Part shown: piece by piece, positions 1-9,218 of the stretch
How the letters are laid out: each line of letters starts with the position of its first letter
Position numbering within the stretch: the stretch's first letter is position 1
NCBI GenBank assembly: GCA_030652345.1
Contig: JAUSAU010000047.1
Span: 6,293-70,292, forward strand
Source of the DNA: Coriobacteriia bacterium
GTDB taxonomy: Bacteria; Actinomycetota; Coriobacteriia; Anaerosomatales; PALSA-660
Direction: 5' to 3'
DNA length: 64,000 nucleotides
The notes under the pieces: model-generated
Told to the model about the DNA's origin: nothing
Databases searched by the model: none
The model's input: the letters and a program-made list of their open reading frames with translations, nothing else
Made by a program: the position numbers and the translations under genes

Positions 1-191
1 ACAGACTCCGTCGTCGTGACGGCCGGCTCGGGGATCTCCCCCGCTCCGGCTGCGGCCTCCGCAGCGATCGCCGCAGTCGCCGCCTCGGCGCGCGCTTCCT
101 CCGCTGCCCGCCGGCGAGCCAGCTCATCGAACGCGTCTCGCTCCCAGGGGGGCGGCTCGAACGCCGCCTTCTCGCGCTTTCCGTCGGTCAT
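1..191 (-). CDS. Hypothetical protein downstream of gyrB, N-terminal part only
   Basis: An ATG on the minus strand opens a frame that runs off the left edge with no stop in 63 codons. It starts 21 nt after the gyrB stop, with a GGGAG Shine-Dalgarno-like sequence upstream. The visible N-terminus has a charged start with a Pro-Pro-Pro-Trp stretch, then an Ala/Glu-rich region likely to be helical or disordered. The gene lies where gyrA often follows gyrB, but the residues do not look like the GyrA N-terminus. I do not recognise the family. It is probably co-transcribed with gyrB. Confidence 0.55.
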   Translation of the reverse strand, partial: MTDGKREKAAFEPPPWERDAFDELARRRAAEEARAEAATAAIAAEAAAGAGEIPEPAVTTTES

Positions 192-212
192 GACCGGGCA
201 GCTCCCGCGTGT

Positions 213-2159
<1,947 letters not shown>

Positions 2160-2169
2160 TCACGCGCGC

Positions 2170-2191
2170 GCCCGCGCGCAGGCGCGCGGGC
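2170..2191 (-). promoter_or_regulatory. GC-only hairpin at the 5' end of the gyrB leader
   Basis: GCCCGCGCGC at 2170-2179 is repeated inverted at 2182-2191 with a 2-nt centre, so about a 9-bp stem with a 4-nt loop is realistic. It falls just downstream of the predicted gyrB start of transcription (about 2191). It could act as a 5' mRNA stabiliser or as a terminator for readthrough from dciA. There is no T-run after it, so a terminator role is less likely. Confidence 0.5.
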
Positions 2192-2197
2192 GGACAC

Positions 2198-2226
2198 AAT
2201 ATGTTGTGGTAGCCCGTCCGAGTCTA
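2198..2226 (-). promoter_or_regulatory. Candidate gyrB promoter
   Basis: On the minus strand TAGACT (2226-2221) and CATATT (2203-2198) are separated by 17 nt, each matching 4 of 6 sigma-70 consensus positions. The -10 region overlaps the small palindrome CACAA-TATG-TTGTG (2195-2208), which could be an operator or a supercoil-sensitive element. Prediction from sequence only. Confidence 0.4.
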
Positions 2227-2235
2227 CCATGAATA

Positions 2236-2811
2236 CTAGCGTTCGGTGCTCCGGTCTGGCCCTGTGGGGCGCTCAGCGGCCTTCTGCGCCGCTTTCCGGG
2301 CACTCAGACCCTTGCGCCACTCCAGACTGCGTATCGCAGCCGCGACGGCGGCCTCGCGCACCTTCTCGCTCTTCACTGTCGCGGCCATGGCTTGTATCTG
2401 GGCGATCTCTGTCTCTGTCGCCGGCACGGGCTGCGTCCGGTCCTTTTCTCGCTCGGCCTTCGCGAAGTCCGCCGCCATGTCCCACTGCCGTTGGTCGGCG
2501 ACGTTTCTGGACACAGTGAAGCGCATGGAGCTGACCATTTCCTTACCGACCCGCTCGTTGACGGCCGAGCGGTACTCCTCGGCGAGCGCTGAGAGTTCAT
2601 TGGCCCACGCGCCGGAGTCGACGAAGACGAGAAGCTCCCCCTCGCGCAGGGCGAATCCCCGGGCGTGGGATGCCACTTCCTCCCCCGCCGCGTCCCGCCA
2701 TGCCATGACGGCTCTCGCCCGGTCGGCCTTCGCTCCGGAGCGGTCGAGCGCTCCGAGCATTCCTTTTGCCAGGTCGGACGCCCGGCTATCCACACCCACC
2801 CGGCGGCTCAT
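2236..2811 (-). CDS. dciA: DciA-type helicase-loader protein (DUF721)
   Basis: A DUF721 domain covers roughly residues 10-110, including the conserved pattern with WRDAAGEEVASHARGF and LLVFVDSGAWANELS. DciA proteins bind and help load the replicative helicase DnaB where no DnaC/DnaI is present; DnaB is encoded in this window at 58019-59464. The C-terminal third is lysine/alanine rich and probably disordered. The ATG overlaps the recF stop in an ATGA arrangement, so translation is coupled. The position recF-dciA-gyrB is the classic actinobacterial one (the M. tuberculosis Rv0004 position). Confidence 0.88.
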   Translation of the reverse strand: MSRRVGVDSRASDLAKGMLGALDRSGAKADRARAVMAWRDAAGEEVASHARGFALREGELLVFVDSGAWANELSALAEEYRSAVNERVGKEMVSSMRFTVSRNVADQRQWDMAADFAKAEREKDRTQPVPATETEIAQIQAMAATVKSEKVREAAVAAAIRSLEWRKGLSARKAAQKAAERPTGPDRSTER

Positions 2812-3905
2812 ACTCGCTCCCGCTGAATAGGCACCACGAGCGCTTCTTCCAGCATCTCCGGAGTGAAGTACCCGGTGTTGGTCGTCGTCACCATCGTCTG
2901 GATGTCGGACGAGACCATCGCGGACAGCGCGCCCCTTCGTTCCGCGTCCAGCTCGGACATCACGTCGTCGAGCAGGAGCACGGGATCCCGATGCAGTACC
3001 TCCCGGACGACCTCGACCTCTGCGAGCTTCCAGGCCAGAGCCAGGGTCCGCTGTTGTCCTTGTGATGCGAAGGAGCGGGCGTCGCGGGCGCTGATCGAGA
3101 AGACGATGTCGTCGCGGTGGGGGCCGACCAGCGTCGTCGCCCGGCGCATCTCCTCGGCCCTGCGCCGCTCGATCTCCACCCTGATCCCCTCCTGCACGGC
3201 GTCCGTGTCCCCTTGGTCACACGATGTGAGCGCGCAGCGGTCGTCGTAGGACGCTTCCACCTGCTCGCCCTCGGCCATCAGGGAGTATCGTTGCCGCACG
3301 TGGACCATCACTCGCTCGAGCAGGCGGAGTCTGTGCACGACGAGCCGGGATCCCAGTGCGGCGAGCTGTTCGTTCCAGACATCCAGGGCCGCTCCCGACA
3401 CGCCGTCCCGCAGCAGTGAGTTCCGATGTCTGACGACCTTGCCGTAGTCCCGCCGGAGCGACCCGTACGTCGGAGACAGCTGTTCACCGAGATCGTCGAT
3501 GGTGGCCCGCCTCCGCTCAGCCGGCCCCTTCACCAACGCGAGATCCTCGGGCGAGAAGACGACAGCGGGGAGGATCCCGGCCACGTCGGAGAGGCGCCTC
3601 CGGACCTGCCCGTTGACCGTGTACGTTCGTTTGCCATCCGCGGAGACGTCGAGTCCCGTCTCCAACATCCGGGGCTCTTTCTCAGCCCGGAGCCTGATGC
3701 GCGCTCCCTCACTGCCCCATCTGACCAGATCCTCGAATCGGGGCTTCCGAAACGACTGGGCGGCGGTGACGAGTTGTACCGCCTCCACGATGTTCGTCTT
3801 ACCCGCAGCGTTGGGGCCCACGAATACCGTGAGCCCCGCAGCCGGTTCCACAACGAACGAGTGGTAGTTCCGGAAATCCTTCACTTCGAGCCTGGTGATG
3901 ACCAC
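2808..3905 (-). CDS. recF: DNA replication and repair protein RecF
   Basis: SMC-like ABC ATPase that promotes RecA loading at gaps with RecO and RecR. The Walker A is FVGPNAAGKTNIVEAV near residue 30. The ABC signature region and the Walker B LLLDDVMSELDAERR are near the C-terminus. Its 365 residues are normal for the family. The start is a GTG at 3905; the Shine-Dalgarno is weak and no better in-frame start lies nearby. It lies 28 nt after dnaN and overlaps dciA by 4 nt. Confidence 0.96.
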   Translation of the reverse strand: MVITRLEVKDFRNYHSFVVEPAAGLTVFVGPNAAGKTNIVEAVQLVTAAQSFRKPRFEDLVRWGSEGARIRLRAEKEPRMLETGLDVSADGKRTYTVNGQVRRRLSDVAGILPAVVFSPEDLALVKGPAERRRATIDDLGEQLSPTYGSLRRDYGKVVRHRNSLLRDGVSGAALDVWNEQLAALGSRLVVHRLRLLERVMVHVRQRYSLMAEGEQVEASYDDRCALTSCDQGDTDAVQEGIRVEIERRRAEEMRRATTLVGPHRDDIVFSISARDARSFASQGQQRTLALAWKLAEVEVVREVLHRDPVLLLDDVMSELDAERRGALSAMVSSDIQTMVTTTNTGYFTPEMLEEALVVPIQRERV

Positions 3906-3933
3906 GCGTGGGATGCCTGCCTCAGTCGATATC

Positions 3934-5043
3934 CTAGGGCCGGACCGGCATGATCAGGTAGACGAACGCGTCAGTCCCGGTCGACTTGAAGACGCCGGGC
4001 TTCAGTGGGCTCGAGGCCATGAACGAAAGCTTATCGTCATCGGATGAGTTGACCCCGTCGATGAGGAAGGCGTGGTTGAAAGCAATCTCCAGGGGCTGCC
4101 CGTCCATCTCGACCATGAGGTCCTCGCTCGCTTCACCGACGTCCTGTGTCGTGGCGGAGAGGGTGAGTGTGTTGTCCGCGATCTTCATTCGGAGAGGCGC
4201 GTTGTGCTGAGCCATGAGTGACACCCGCTGCACAGCCTCGAGGAGTTCGGCCCTGTCGATGATGATGTTGGTCTCCCCTTCGGCAGGGACCAGCTGCCGG
4301 TAGTTCGGGAAGGTTCCTTCGATACGCCTTGTGACGTAGGTCGTGCCGCCGAACGAGAAGACGATCTGATTCTCCGACACCCCCATCTTCACAACAGGCG
4401 CCGCCCCCGCGATCTTCGGGATCTCCTCAAGGGCTTTGCCGGGTATGACGACTTCGATCCTCTCGTCGACCGGAGTCTCTGTCTGGGTGTTGCGGATGGC
4501 GAGCCGGTACGAGTCCGTAGCGACCATCCGTATCTCGGTCCCGTCCATCACGACCAGGATGCCGGTCAGTATCGGGCGCGCTTCGTCGCGGCTGACCGCT
4601 CGCGAGACCTGTTTGACCATGGAGGACAACAGCGGTGTCGGCAGATCGAAGGTCTTGTCTGCAGCCACCTCAGGGAACCTCGGGAAATCATCCGGGGACA
4701 ACGTCCTGAGTGAGAAGGAGATCGCCCCGGCTTTTTCGGAACGGCAGGACACCTGGATCTTGTCGGATGAGACGGTCTCGATCCTGATGGCCGCATCGGG
4801 CATCTTGCGGACGACGTCGGCGAGAAGTCTTCCGGGAACGACGACGGACCCCTCGTCTTCCACATCGGCAGAGATGATGTCTTTGATCGAGATCTCGAGA
4901 TCCGTCGACTGCAGTGTGATGCCGTCCTTCGTGGCCGACATGAGGATGCCCGAAAGGATAGGAAGGGTCGTCCTGGCTGACAGTGCCTTGGTGACGACAC
5001 CCAACGAGTCGAGCAGGGCTCCTCGTGCGATGGACAGCTTCAT
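3934..5043 (-). CDS. dnaN: DNA polymerase III sliding clamp (beta subunit)
   Basis: Ring-shaped processivity clamp. Three clamp domains span 369 residues, the family length. The N-terminal MKLSIARGALLDSLGVV and the C-terminal end YLIMPVRP are typical. A GGGGAG sequence precedes the ATG. It is separated from dnaA by 254 nt that contain DnaA boxes and an AT-richer stretch, and is followed closely by recF. Confidence 0.97.
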   Translation of the reverse strand: MKLSIARGALLDSLGVVTKALSARTTLPILSGILMSATKDGITLQSTDLEISIKDIISADVEDEGSVVVPGRLLADVVRKMPDAAIRIETVSSDKIQVSCRSEKAGAISFSLRTLSPDDFPRFPEVAADKTFDLPTPLLSSMVKQVSRAVSRDEARPILTGILVVMDGTEIRMVATDSYRLAIRNTQTETPVDERIEVVIPGKALEEIPKIAGAAPVVKMGVSENQIVFSFGGTTYVTRRIEGTFPNYRQLVPAEGETNIIIDRAELLEAVQRVSLMAQHNAPLRMKIADNTLTLSATTQDVGEASEDLMVEMDGQPLEIAFNHAFLIDGVNSSDDDKLSFMASSPLKPGVFKSTGTDAFVYLIMPVRP

Positions 5044-5080
5044 GCCTCTCCCCTTCTTCGATACCGGTTGTTACGGTTCT

Positions 5081-5291
5081 ATCTTCTATCTATCAAACCG
5101 TCGTAATCGTCGTGCTGTGGAAACTGTGGGAAGGGTCTGTTCCTGCAGGTGGTGCGGTGTGTCTCTTGAGGCTCGATCATGTGGACTCGTTTGGGGATGT
5201 TGTGGACGGATCCGCATGTGGGTGGAATCTGTCCACAGGAGACGGTGAGTATCCACCGGCCGGCCACATCTAATCCACAGGGTACTCCACA
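5081..5291 (-). other. dnaA-dnaN intergenic DnaA-box cluster with AT-richer tract (possible second half of the origin)
   Basis: DnaA-box-like 9-mers are seen at 5116-5124 (GTTTCCACA on the minus strand), 5229-5237 (CTGTCCACA), 5271-5279 (TAATCCACA) and 5283-5291 (TACTCCACA). Minus-strand reading after the 5116-5124 box gives a GC segment and then an AT-richer stretch at about 5072-5107 with repeated TAG/GAT triplets. This resembles the box / GC-rich / DnaA-trio / unwinding-element order of Bacillus subtilis incC. Bipartite origins flanking dnaA are known; this one is inferred from motifs. Confidence 0.5.
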
Positions 5292-5297
5292 ACTCTG

Positions 5298-6746
5298 TCA
5301 GCTCTTCTGCTTGATCTGGTTCGTGAGTTTCTGTATCTGATTGAACACTTCCCTCTCAGAACCCAGCAGTTTCTGTATCTTCGCGAAGGCGTGGATCACG
5401 GTGGTGTGATCCCGTCCCCCGAACTCCGCTCCAATGCGCGGAAGCGACAGATCCGTCAGCTCTCGGACCAGATACATCGCTATCTGACGGGGATAGACGA
5501 TGTTCTGTGAGCGCTTGTTGCTGATCAAGTCGGCCATGGACAACCCGTAGAACTTGCACACCTCGTGCTGGATCGTCTGCACCGAGATGGGGCGGGTCGC
5601 CCTCTCCGGGAACATCCCCTTGAGTACATCCTTCGCCAAGTCGAGCGTGATCACTTTACTCGGGGTCAGTGTGGCGAATGCCTTGACCCGGATGAGAGCC
5701 CCTTCGAGCTCGCGCACGTTCGCGGAAGCGCGCTCAGCGATCAAAGTGAGCACCTCGTTGGGGACCGGAAGACCGCTTTCAGACTCGACCTTCCTCTTCA
5801 GGATGGCCACGCGGGTCTCAAGTTCAGGAGGGCTGATATCCGCGATCATCCCGTGGTTGAACCGTGTGATGAGGCGATCCTGAAGCGTCTCGAGCTCATG
5901 GGGCGGGCGGTCTGATGTGAGGATGATCGGCTTGTTGCCGTCGTAGAGGAATTTGAACGTCCTGAAGAACTCGTCCTGGGTCTTCTCCTTGCCGATCAAC
6001 GACTGGATGTCGTCCACGAGCAAGACGTCGTTCTCCCGGTAGCGGCGGCGGAAGCCGTCCATGCCGGTCTTCTGCCGGATCGACTCCGTGAACTCGTCGA
6101 CCATGTGTTGGCTGTCCACATACCGGACCTTGAGGTGCGGGTAGTACGTACTTATATAGATGCCGACCGCCTGAAGAAGGTGTGTCTTCCCCAAGCCCGA
6201 CCCTCCGTAGATGAACAGCGGGTTGAACTTGAACACCGGGGTCTCGGCAACCGCCAGCGCACACGTGTAGGCGAGCCTGTTCGAGTCACCGGCGACGAAG
6301 TTGTCGAATGTGTAGCGGGGATTGAGCGCCCCGGGAGAAGCGTGGGCGGCTCGGACATCGATGGAAGGCTGTGCCTCGGTCAGAGGAACATCGGCCGGAA
6401 CCGATGGGGTTGCCGGAGCAGCGCCGGAAGCGAGGTCAGCCTGCTCCGGCTCGTTTCCGGCGACACGAACGACGAACTTGACCCCCATCGAGGTGCCCGA
6501 GACCTTCGTCAAGGCAGTGGCCAGCATGCCGGAATACCGGTTGCGCAGCCAATCGCGGCCCCATGTGTTCGAGACGGAGACCACGATGTCGTCCCCCACG
6601 ACACCGAGGGGCTCCGTCTCGCGGAACCACGTCTTGAAGACGAGCTCGTTGAGCTCACCTTTGACGATGTCGAGCGCCCCATCCCACAGGATCTGGACCT
6701 GAGGGTCGACAGGCCCACTCGTCGCGGCATCTCCGAGCTGCTGCAT
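5298..6746 (-). CDS. dnaA: Chromosomal replication initiator DnaA
   Basis: AAA+ initiator that binds DnaA boxes and melts oriC. Domain I is at the N-terminus. A Pro/Ala linker follows. Domain III has the Walker A FIYGGSGLGKTHLLQAVG and Walker B LLVDDIQSL. Domain IV carries the DnaA signature GRDHTTVIHAFAKI. I place the start at the ATG at 6746, which has GGGGGAG 9 nt upstream. The in-frame GTG at 6764 lacks a Shine-Dalgarno. The gene starts 21 nt after the GHKL-winged-helix gene, so the two are probably one transcript. Confidence 0.97.
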   Translation of the reverse strand: MQQLGDAATSGPVDPQVQILWDGALDIVKGELNELVFKTWFRETEPLGVVGDDIVVSVSNTWGRDWLRNRYSGMLATALTKVSGTSMGVKFVVRVAGNEPEQADLASGAAPATPSVPADVPLTEAQPSIDVRAAHASPGALNPRYTFDNFVAGDSNRLAYTCALAVAETPVFKFNPLFIYGGSGLGKTHLLQAVGIYISTYYPHLKVRYVDSQHMVDEFTESIRQKTGMDGFRRRYRENDVLLVDDIQSLIGKEKTQDEFFRTFKFLYDGNKPIILTSDRPPHELETLQDRLITRFNHGMIADISPPELETRVAILKRKVESESGLPVPNEVLTLIAERASANVRELEGALIRVKAFATLTPSKVITLDLAKDVLKGMFPERATRPISVQTIQHEVCKFYGLSMADLISNKRSQNIVYPRQIAMYLVRELTDLSLPRIGAEFGGRDHTTVIHAFAKIQKLLGSEREVFNQIQKLTNQIKQKS

Positions 6747-6767
6747 ATCCGTTCTCTCCCCCACTCG

Positions 6768-7577
6768 CTACTGGAACACGTGCTCGAGGCAAGTGACGCC
6801 GTACTCTGTCAGCGTCCGCCTGCCGGTGTCATCGGGTTCGATCAACCCCGCCTCCTCAAGGACCGTCAGGTCCCGATGAGCGGTGGCTACGCTCACATGG
6901 AGTTCTCGCGCGACGAGAGAAGGACCCGCCGAGCGGAGTTCGAGGATGAGCGACAGGACCTGCTTCTGACGATCCGTCAGGGACGGGATCGGGGACGAGC
7001 CCGCTCCCTCCTCAGGCGAGGGCCGCGACGAAGAGCGCAGGGTCACGACTGTCCCCGACCCCAGGTTGTCGTCGATCTCCACGGTGCCGCCGGCGAACGT
7101 CAGTGTCTCCAGGACGATGGGCAGTCCCGACCCGACGCCGCGGATGATCTGCTTCATGCCGGCGGTCGCAGTGGAGAACCCGGGGAGGAACGCCTTCTCT
7201 TTATCCGGGATACCCGGCCCCTGATCGGCGAAGCGGACAGTCCGGCCGTCGTCGAGGATCGTCACGACCACCTCCAAGAAGCCTGCGTGGATCAGGTTCT
7301 CCGAGACCTCACGGATGATCGTGTACGGGATCGCGCCTCCGCGCTCACGCGCGATGTTGTACGTGCGGGACGCCAGTTGCTCGATCGCATCGGCGAGCCC
7401 TTCGGCGGCTATGTCCTCGACCCGGGGGGCGACCGCCAGGCCGTCGTAGACCGCTATGCGTGCGCCTGTCGGACCGGTTGTGAGTGTGATGGTGCCCGGG
7501 TCCGCAGCGTGCGGCAGCGGAGCCGGCGCCGCTGCCGCGGCTCCGCGGAGATCACCGTCATCAAAGAAACGCTTCAC
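6768..7577 (-). CDS. GHKL-type ATP-binding protein with C-terminal winged helix, upstream of dnaA
   Basis: 269 residues with no His-kinase dimerisation domain. A GHKL ATP-binding fold is visible: N-box EVSENLIHA near residue 90, G1 FADQGPGIPD near 117, a FLPGFSTA lid segment, and G2 RGVGSGLPIV near 145. After a Pro/Ser/Gly-rich linker the last 70 residues form a winged helix-turn-helix (QKQVLSLI, ...VARELHVSVATAHRDLTVLEEAGLI). I chose the GTG at 7577 because GGGAGG lies 9 nt upstream and the longer ATG frame would run into DnaA boxes. It is the first gene after oriC and is followed 21 nt later by dnaA. An ATP-sensing or anti-sigma-like DNA-binding regulator of the dnaA operon is a reasonable guess; the function is unknown. 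Confidence 0.8.
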   Translation of the reverse strand: MKRFFDDGDLRGAAAAAPAPLPHAADPGTITLTTGPTGARIAVYDGLAVAPRVEDIAAEGLADAIEQLASRTYNIARERGGAIPYTIIREVSENLIHAGFLEVVVTILDDGRTVRFADQGPGIPDKEKAFLPGFSTATAGMKQIIRGVGSGLPIVLETLTFAGGTVEIDDNLGSGTVVTLRSSSRPSPEEGAGSSPIPSLTDRQKQVLSLILELRSAGPSLVARELHVSVATAHRDLTVLEEAGLIEPDDTGRRTLTEYGVTCLEHVFQ

Positions 7578-7621
7578 GAAGCCACACCTCCCGATACGTC
7601 CGTCTTTCGTTTGAAACAGCG

Positions 7622-8114
7622 TTGTCCACAGCCTTGCCAGAACCACCGAACCGAAGGGCCCCTGCTCACAGGTGTATCCATGTGTGCCGCCGTCGCCCCT
7701 GTGGAAAGTGATGATAGGGGCCGACCTGCGGTTTTACTCGATTGTCCACAAAGCTTTCCACATGTGTGGATAACTCGCCGCCCCGGTGCACTCAGGGCGA
7801 AGCCGAAACGCTAGGTAGTGGGTGTAGCGCACCCCCACTTCCCTTTCCACGGGGTCTTTCTGTGGATAAGGGACGACGATGCCCTCGCTGCACCCCGGGG
7901 ACTGTGGATAACGTTGGGGTGTGGCGAGGGCGTCGAGTTGGAACGTCTCGGCGCATAGCCGTCTGAGCAGGTCTTTTGAAGGTTCAGAGCGCGGATCCGG
8001 ACCCTTCCGGAGCGCCGCTGATTCTAGCAGAGAGGCCAATCCCCAACAATCGGGCCGACGGGGTTATCCACAGAAGCGGCCCGCACGAATCCTGCGTTTT
8101 CCACAGTATCCACA
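7622..8114 (+). other. oriC: oriC: DnaA-box array
   Basis: This lies in the 813-nt gene-free stretch between the GHKL gene and rpmH. Perfect TTATCCACA boxes lie on the minus strand at 7765-7773, 7861-7869 and 7903-7911, and on the plus strand at 8064-8072. Near-perfect boxes are at 7622-7630 and 7742-7750 (TTGTCCACA), 7754-7762 (CTTTCCACA), 7700-7708 (minus, CTTTCCACA), 8097-8105 (TTTTCCACA) and 8106-8114 (GTATCCACA). The left minus-strand boxes and right plus-strand boxes face each other around about 7912-8063. Gene directions diverge here, which supports a bidirectional origin. Confidence 0.9.
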
Positions 8115-8168
8115 GATTTCTCAGTTTTCCCGGCCCCCTTCTCGGAAAGCCGGGTGCAGGACGGTTGA

Positions 8169-8234
8169 TGGCCGGAATGCCACACTTTGTGGCCGAAGTG
8201 ACGGTATCATGGCCGCGCTGACGATACTGTGGCC
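8169..8234. repeat. Four helically phased TGGCC repeats beside oriC
   Basis: TGGCC begins at 8169, 8190, 8210 and 8230, giving spacings of 21, 20 and 20 nt, about two turns of B-DNA. The second and third units are similar over 20 nt (13 of 20 identical, sharing TGGCCG, TGACG and TA). The array sits between the last DnaA box and the rpmH promoter. The binding protein is unknown. Confidence 0.6.
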
Positions 8235-8289
8235 CCACGGGCCGCTGTCGGCGGGATCTCCGCGTCCGACCATCTCGCGCCGAGGGTCG

Positions 8290-8319
8290 TTGACACCCTC
8301 TCCCCCGCGAGGATACAAT
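8290..8319 (+). promoter_or_regulatory. rpmH promoter
   Basis: TTGACA at 8290-8295 and TACAAT at 8314-8319 are separated by 18 nt, matching 11 of 12 sigma-70/SigA consensus bases. Transcription should start near 8326, about 65 nt before the rpmH ATG. This is the strongest promoter by consensus match that I see in the window. Confidence 0.8.
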
Positions 8320-8390
8320 CGTGCGGCTTTGCGCCCGGATGGGCGCTTATTCAGCATCCGACCAGCCCCGCAAGGGATGGAGTGAACACT

Positions 8391-8525
8391 ATGAAGCGTA
8401 CCTATCAGCCGAACACCCGCAAGCGTGCGAAGACGCATGGGTTCCGCGTCCGCATGTCGACCCCCGGCGGCCGCGCGGTCATCGCCGCCCGTCGCCGCAA
8501 GGGCCGCAAGGTCCTGACCGCCTAA
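8391..8525 (+). CDS. rpmH: 50S ribosomal protein L34
   Basis: 44 residues with the invariant family pattern [19 protein letters not shown] at the N-terminus and a basic C-terminus. Its place between oriC and rnpA is near-universal. The ATG at 8391 is set by homology; longer upstream reading is not credible. It is preceded by GGATGGAG and transcribed from the promoter at 8290-8319. Confidence 0.97.
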   Translation: MKRTYQPNTRKRAKTHGFRVRMSTPGGRAVIAARRRKGRKVLTA

Positions 8526-8563
8526 GGTCCGTCCGGGACGCCAGTCGTCCTGGGACGATCGAC

Positions 8564-8896
8564 GTGCGCACCATCACGTCAGCGAGCGAGATCGACGCGC
8601 TGTTCCGGCAAGGACGGCGCGCAGGCACCGACCTGCTCATCGTTCTCGATCTTCCGACACCGCAACGACGCGGCCCCGAGGGCCGCGTCGTGTTCGTTGC
8701 CGGCAAGAAGCTCGGCGGCGCCGTCCTGCGGAACCGCTGCAAACGGGTCATGCGCGCCGCGGTGCGCCGGCATGCGGGCCCGTGGGCGGGTCATGACGTG
8801 GCACTCGTTGCCCGACGCGGGATCGCGACCGCCGACGTCAGTCAGATCGACGCGGCTCTCACAATGGCGCTGAGCAGGACGGCGGTCCGGTCATGA
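8564..8896 (+). CDS. rnpA: Ribonuclease P protein component
   Basis: Protein cofactor of RNase P, which trims tRNA 5' ends. 110 residues from the GTG at 8564. The family hallmarks are [15 protein letters not shown] at the start and the RNR-type signature [21 protein letters not shown] in the middle (positions about 45-65). The longer open frame starting at 8321 overlaps rpmH and is not used. The Shine-Dalgarno is weak (GGGA). It overlaps yidD by 4 nt (ATGA). Confidence 0.93.
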   Translation: MRTITSASEIDALFRQGRRAGTDLLIVLDLPTPQRRGPEGRVVFVAGKKLGGAVLRNRCKRVMRAAVRRHAGPWAGHDVALVARRGIATADVSQIDAALTMALSRTAVRS

Positions 8897-9183
8897 CCGG
8901 TCCGGTCCCTGCGGAGAGCGGATCAGCCCCGGCCTCGCTGCCCGTTCGTGCGGCGCGCGGTATCGTCATCGCCGGAATACGCGCGTACAAGCGCCTGCTG
9001 TCGCCCCTCCTGCCCCCCGCGTGCCGCTTCGAACCGACGTGTTCCACCTATGCGCTAACATCCGTTGAGAGATTCGGGGTCGTGCGCGGTGGCTGGCTCG
9101 CACTCAAGCGCATCGGACGGTGTCATCCGTTCCACCCCGGTGGATTCGATCCTGTGCCGGACTCACTCCGGCTGAAGCGATAG
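8893..9183 (+). CDS. yidD: Membrane protein insertion efficiency factor YidD
   Basis: Small membrane-associated protein of the YidD (DUF37) family, encoded between rnpA and yidC in most bacteria. It carries the signature [19 protein letters not shown] followed by [10 protein letters not shown] and RCHPFHPGG. 96 residues. It is translationally coupled to rnpA through an ATGA overlap. Its role is in assisting YidC/Sec insertion at the membrane. Confidence 0.95.
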   Translation: MTGPVPAESGSAPASLPVRAARGIVIAGIRAYKRLLSPLLPPACRFEPTCSTYALTSVERFGVVRGGWLALKRIGRCHPFHPGGFDPVPDSLRLKR

Positions 9184-9218
9184 ACGACGGACCGCGAGGT
9201 CCGCTAGGAGGTCCATCC

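Noticed and set aside
6105..7814. 569-codon plus-strand frame opposite dnaA and the GHKL gene
   Set aside because: Antisense to two well-supported genes and running into DnaA boxes; Arg/Gly/Val-rich with no domain signal.
8321..8563. 81-residue N-terminal extension of rnpA
   Set aside because: Overlaps rpmH in another frame and is not RnpA-like; the GTG at 8564 fits the family.
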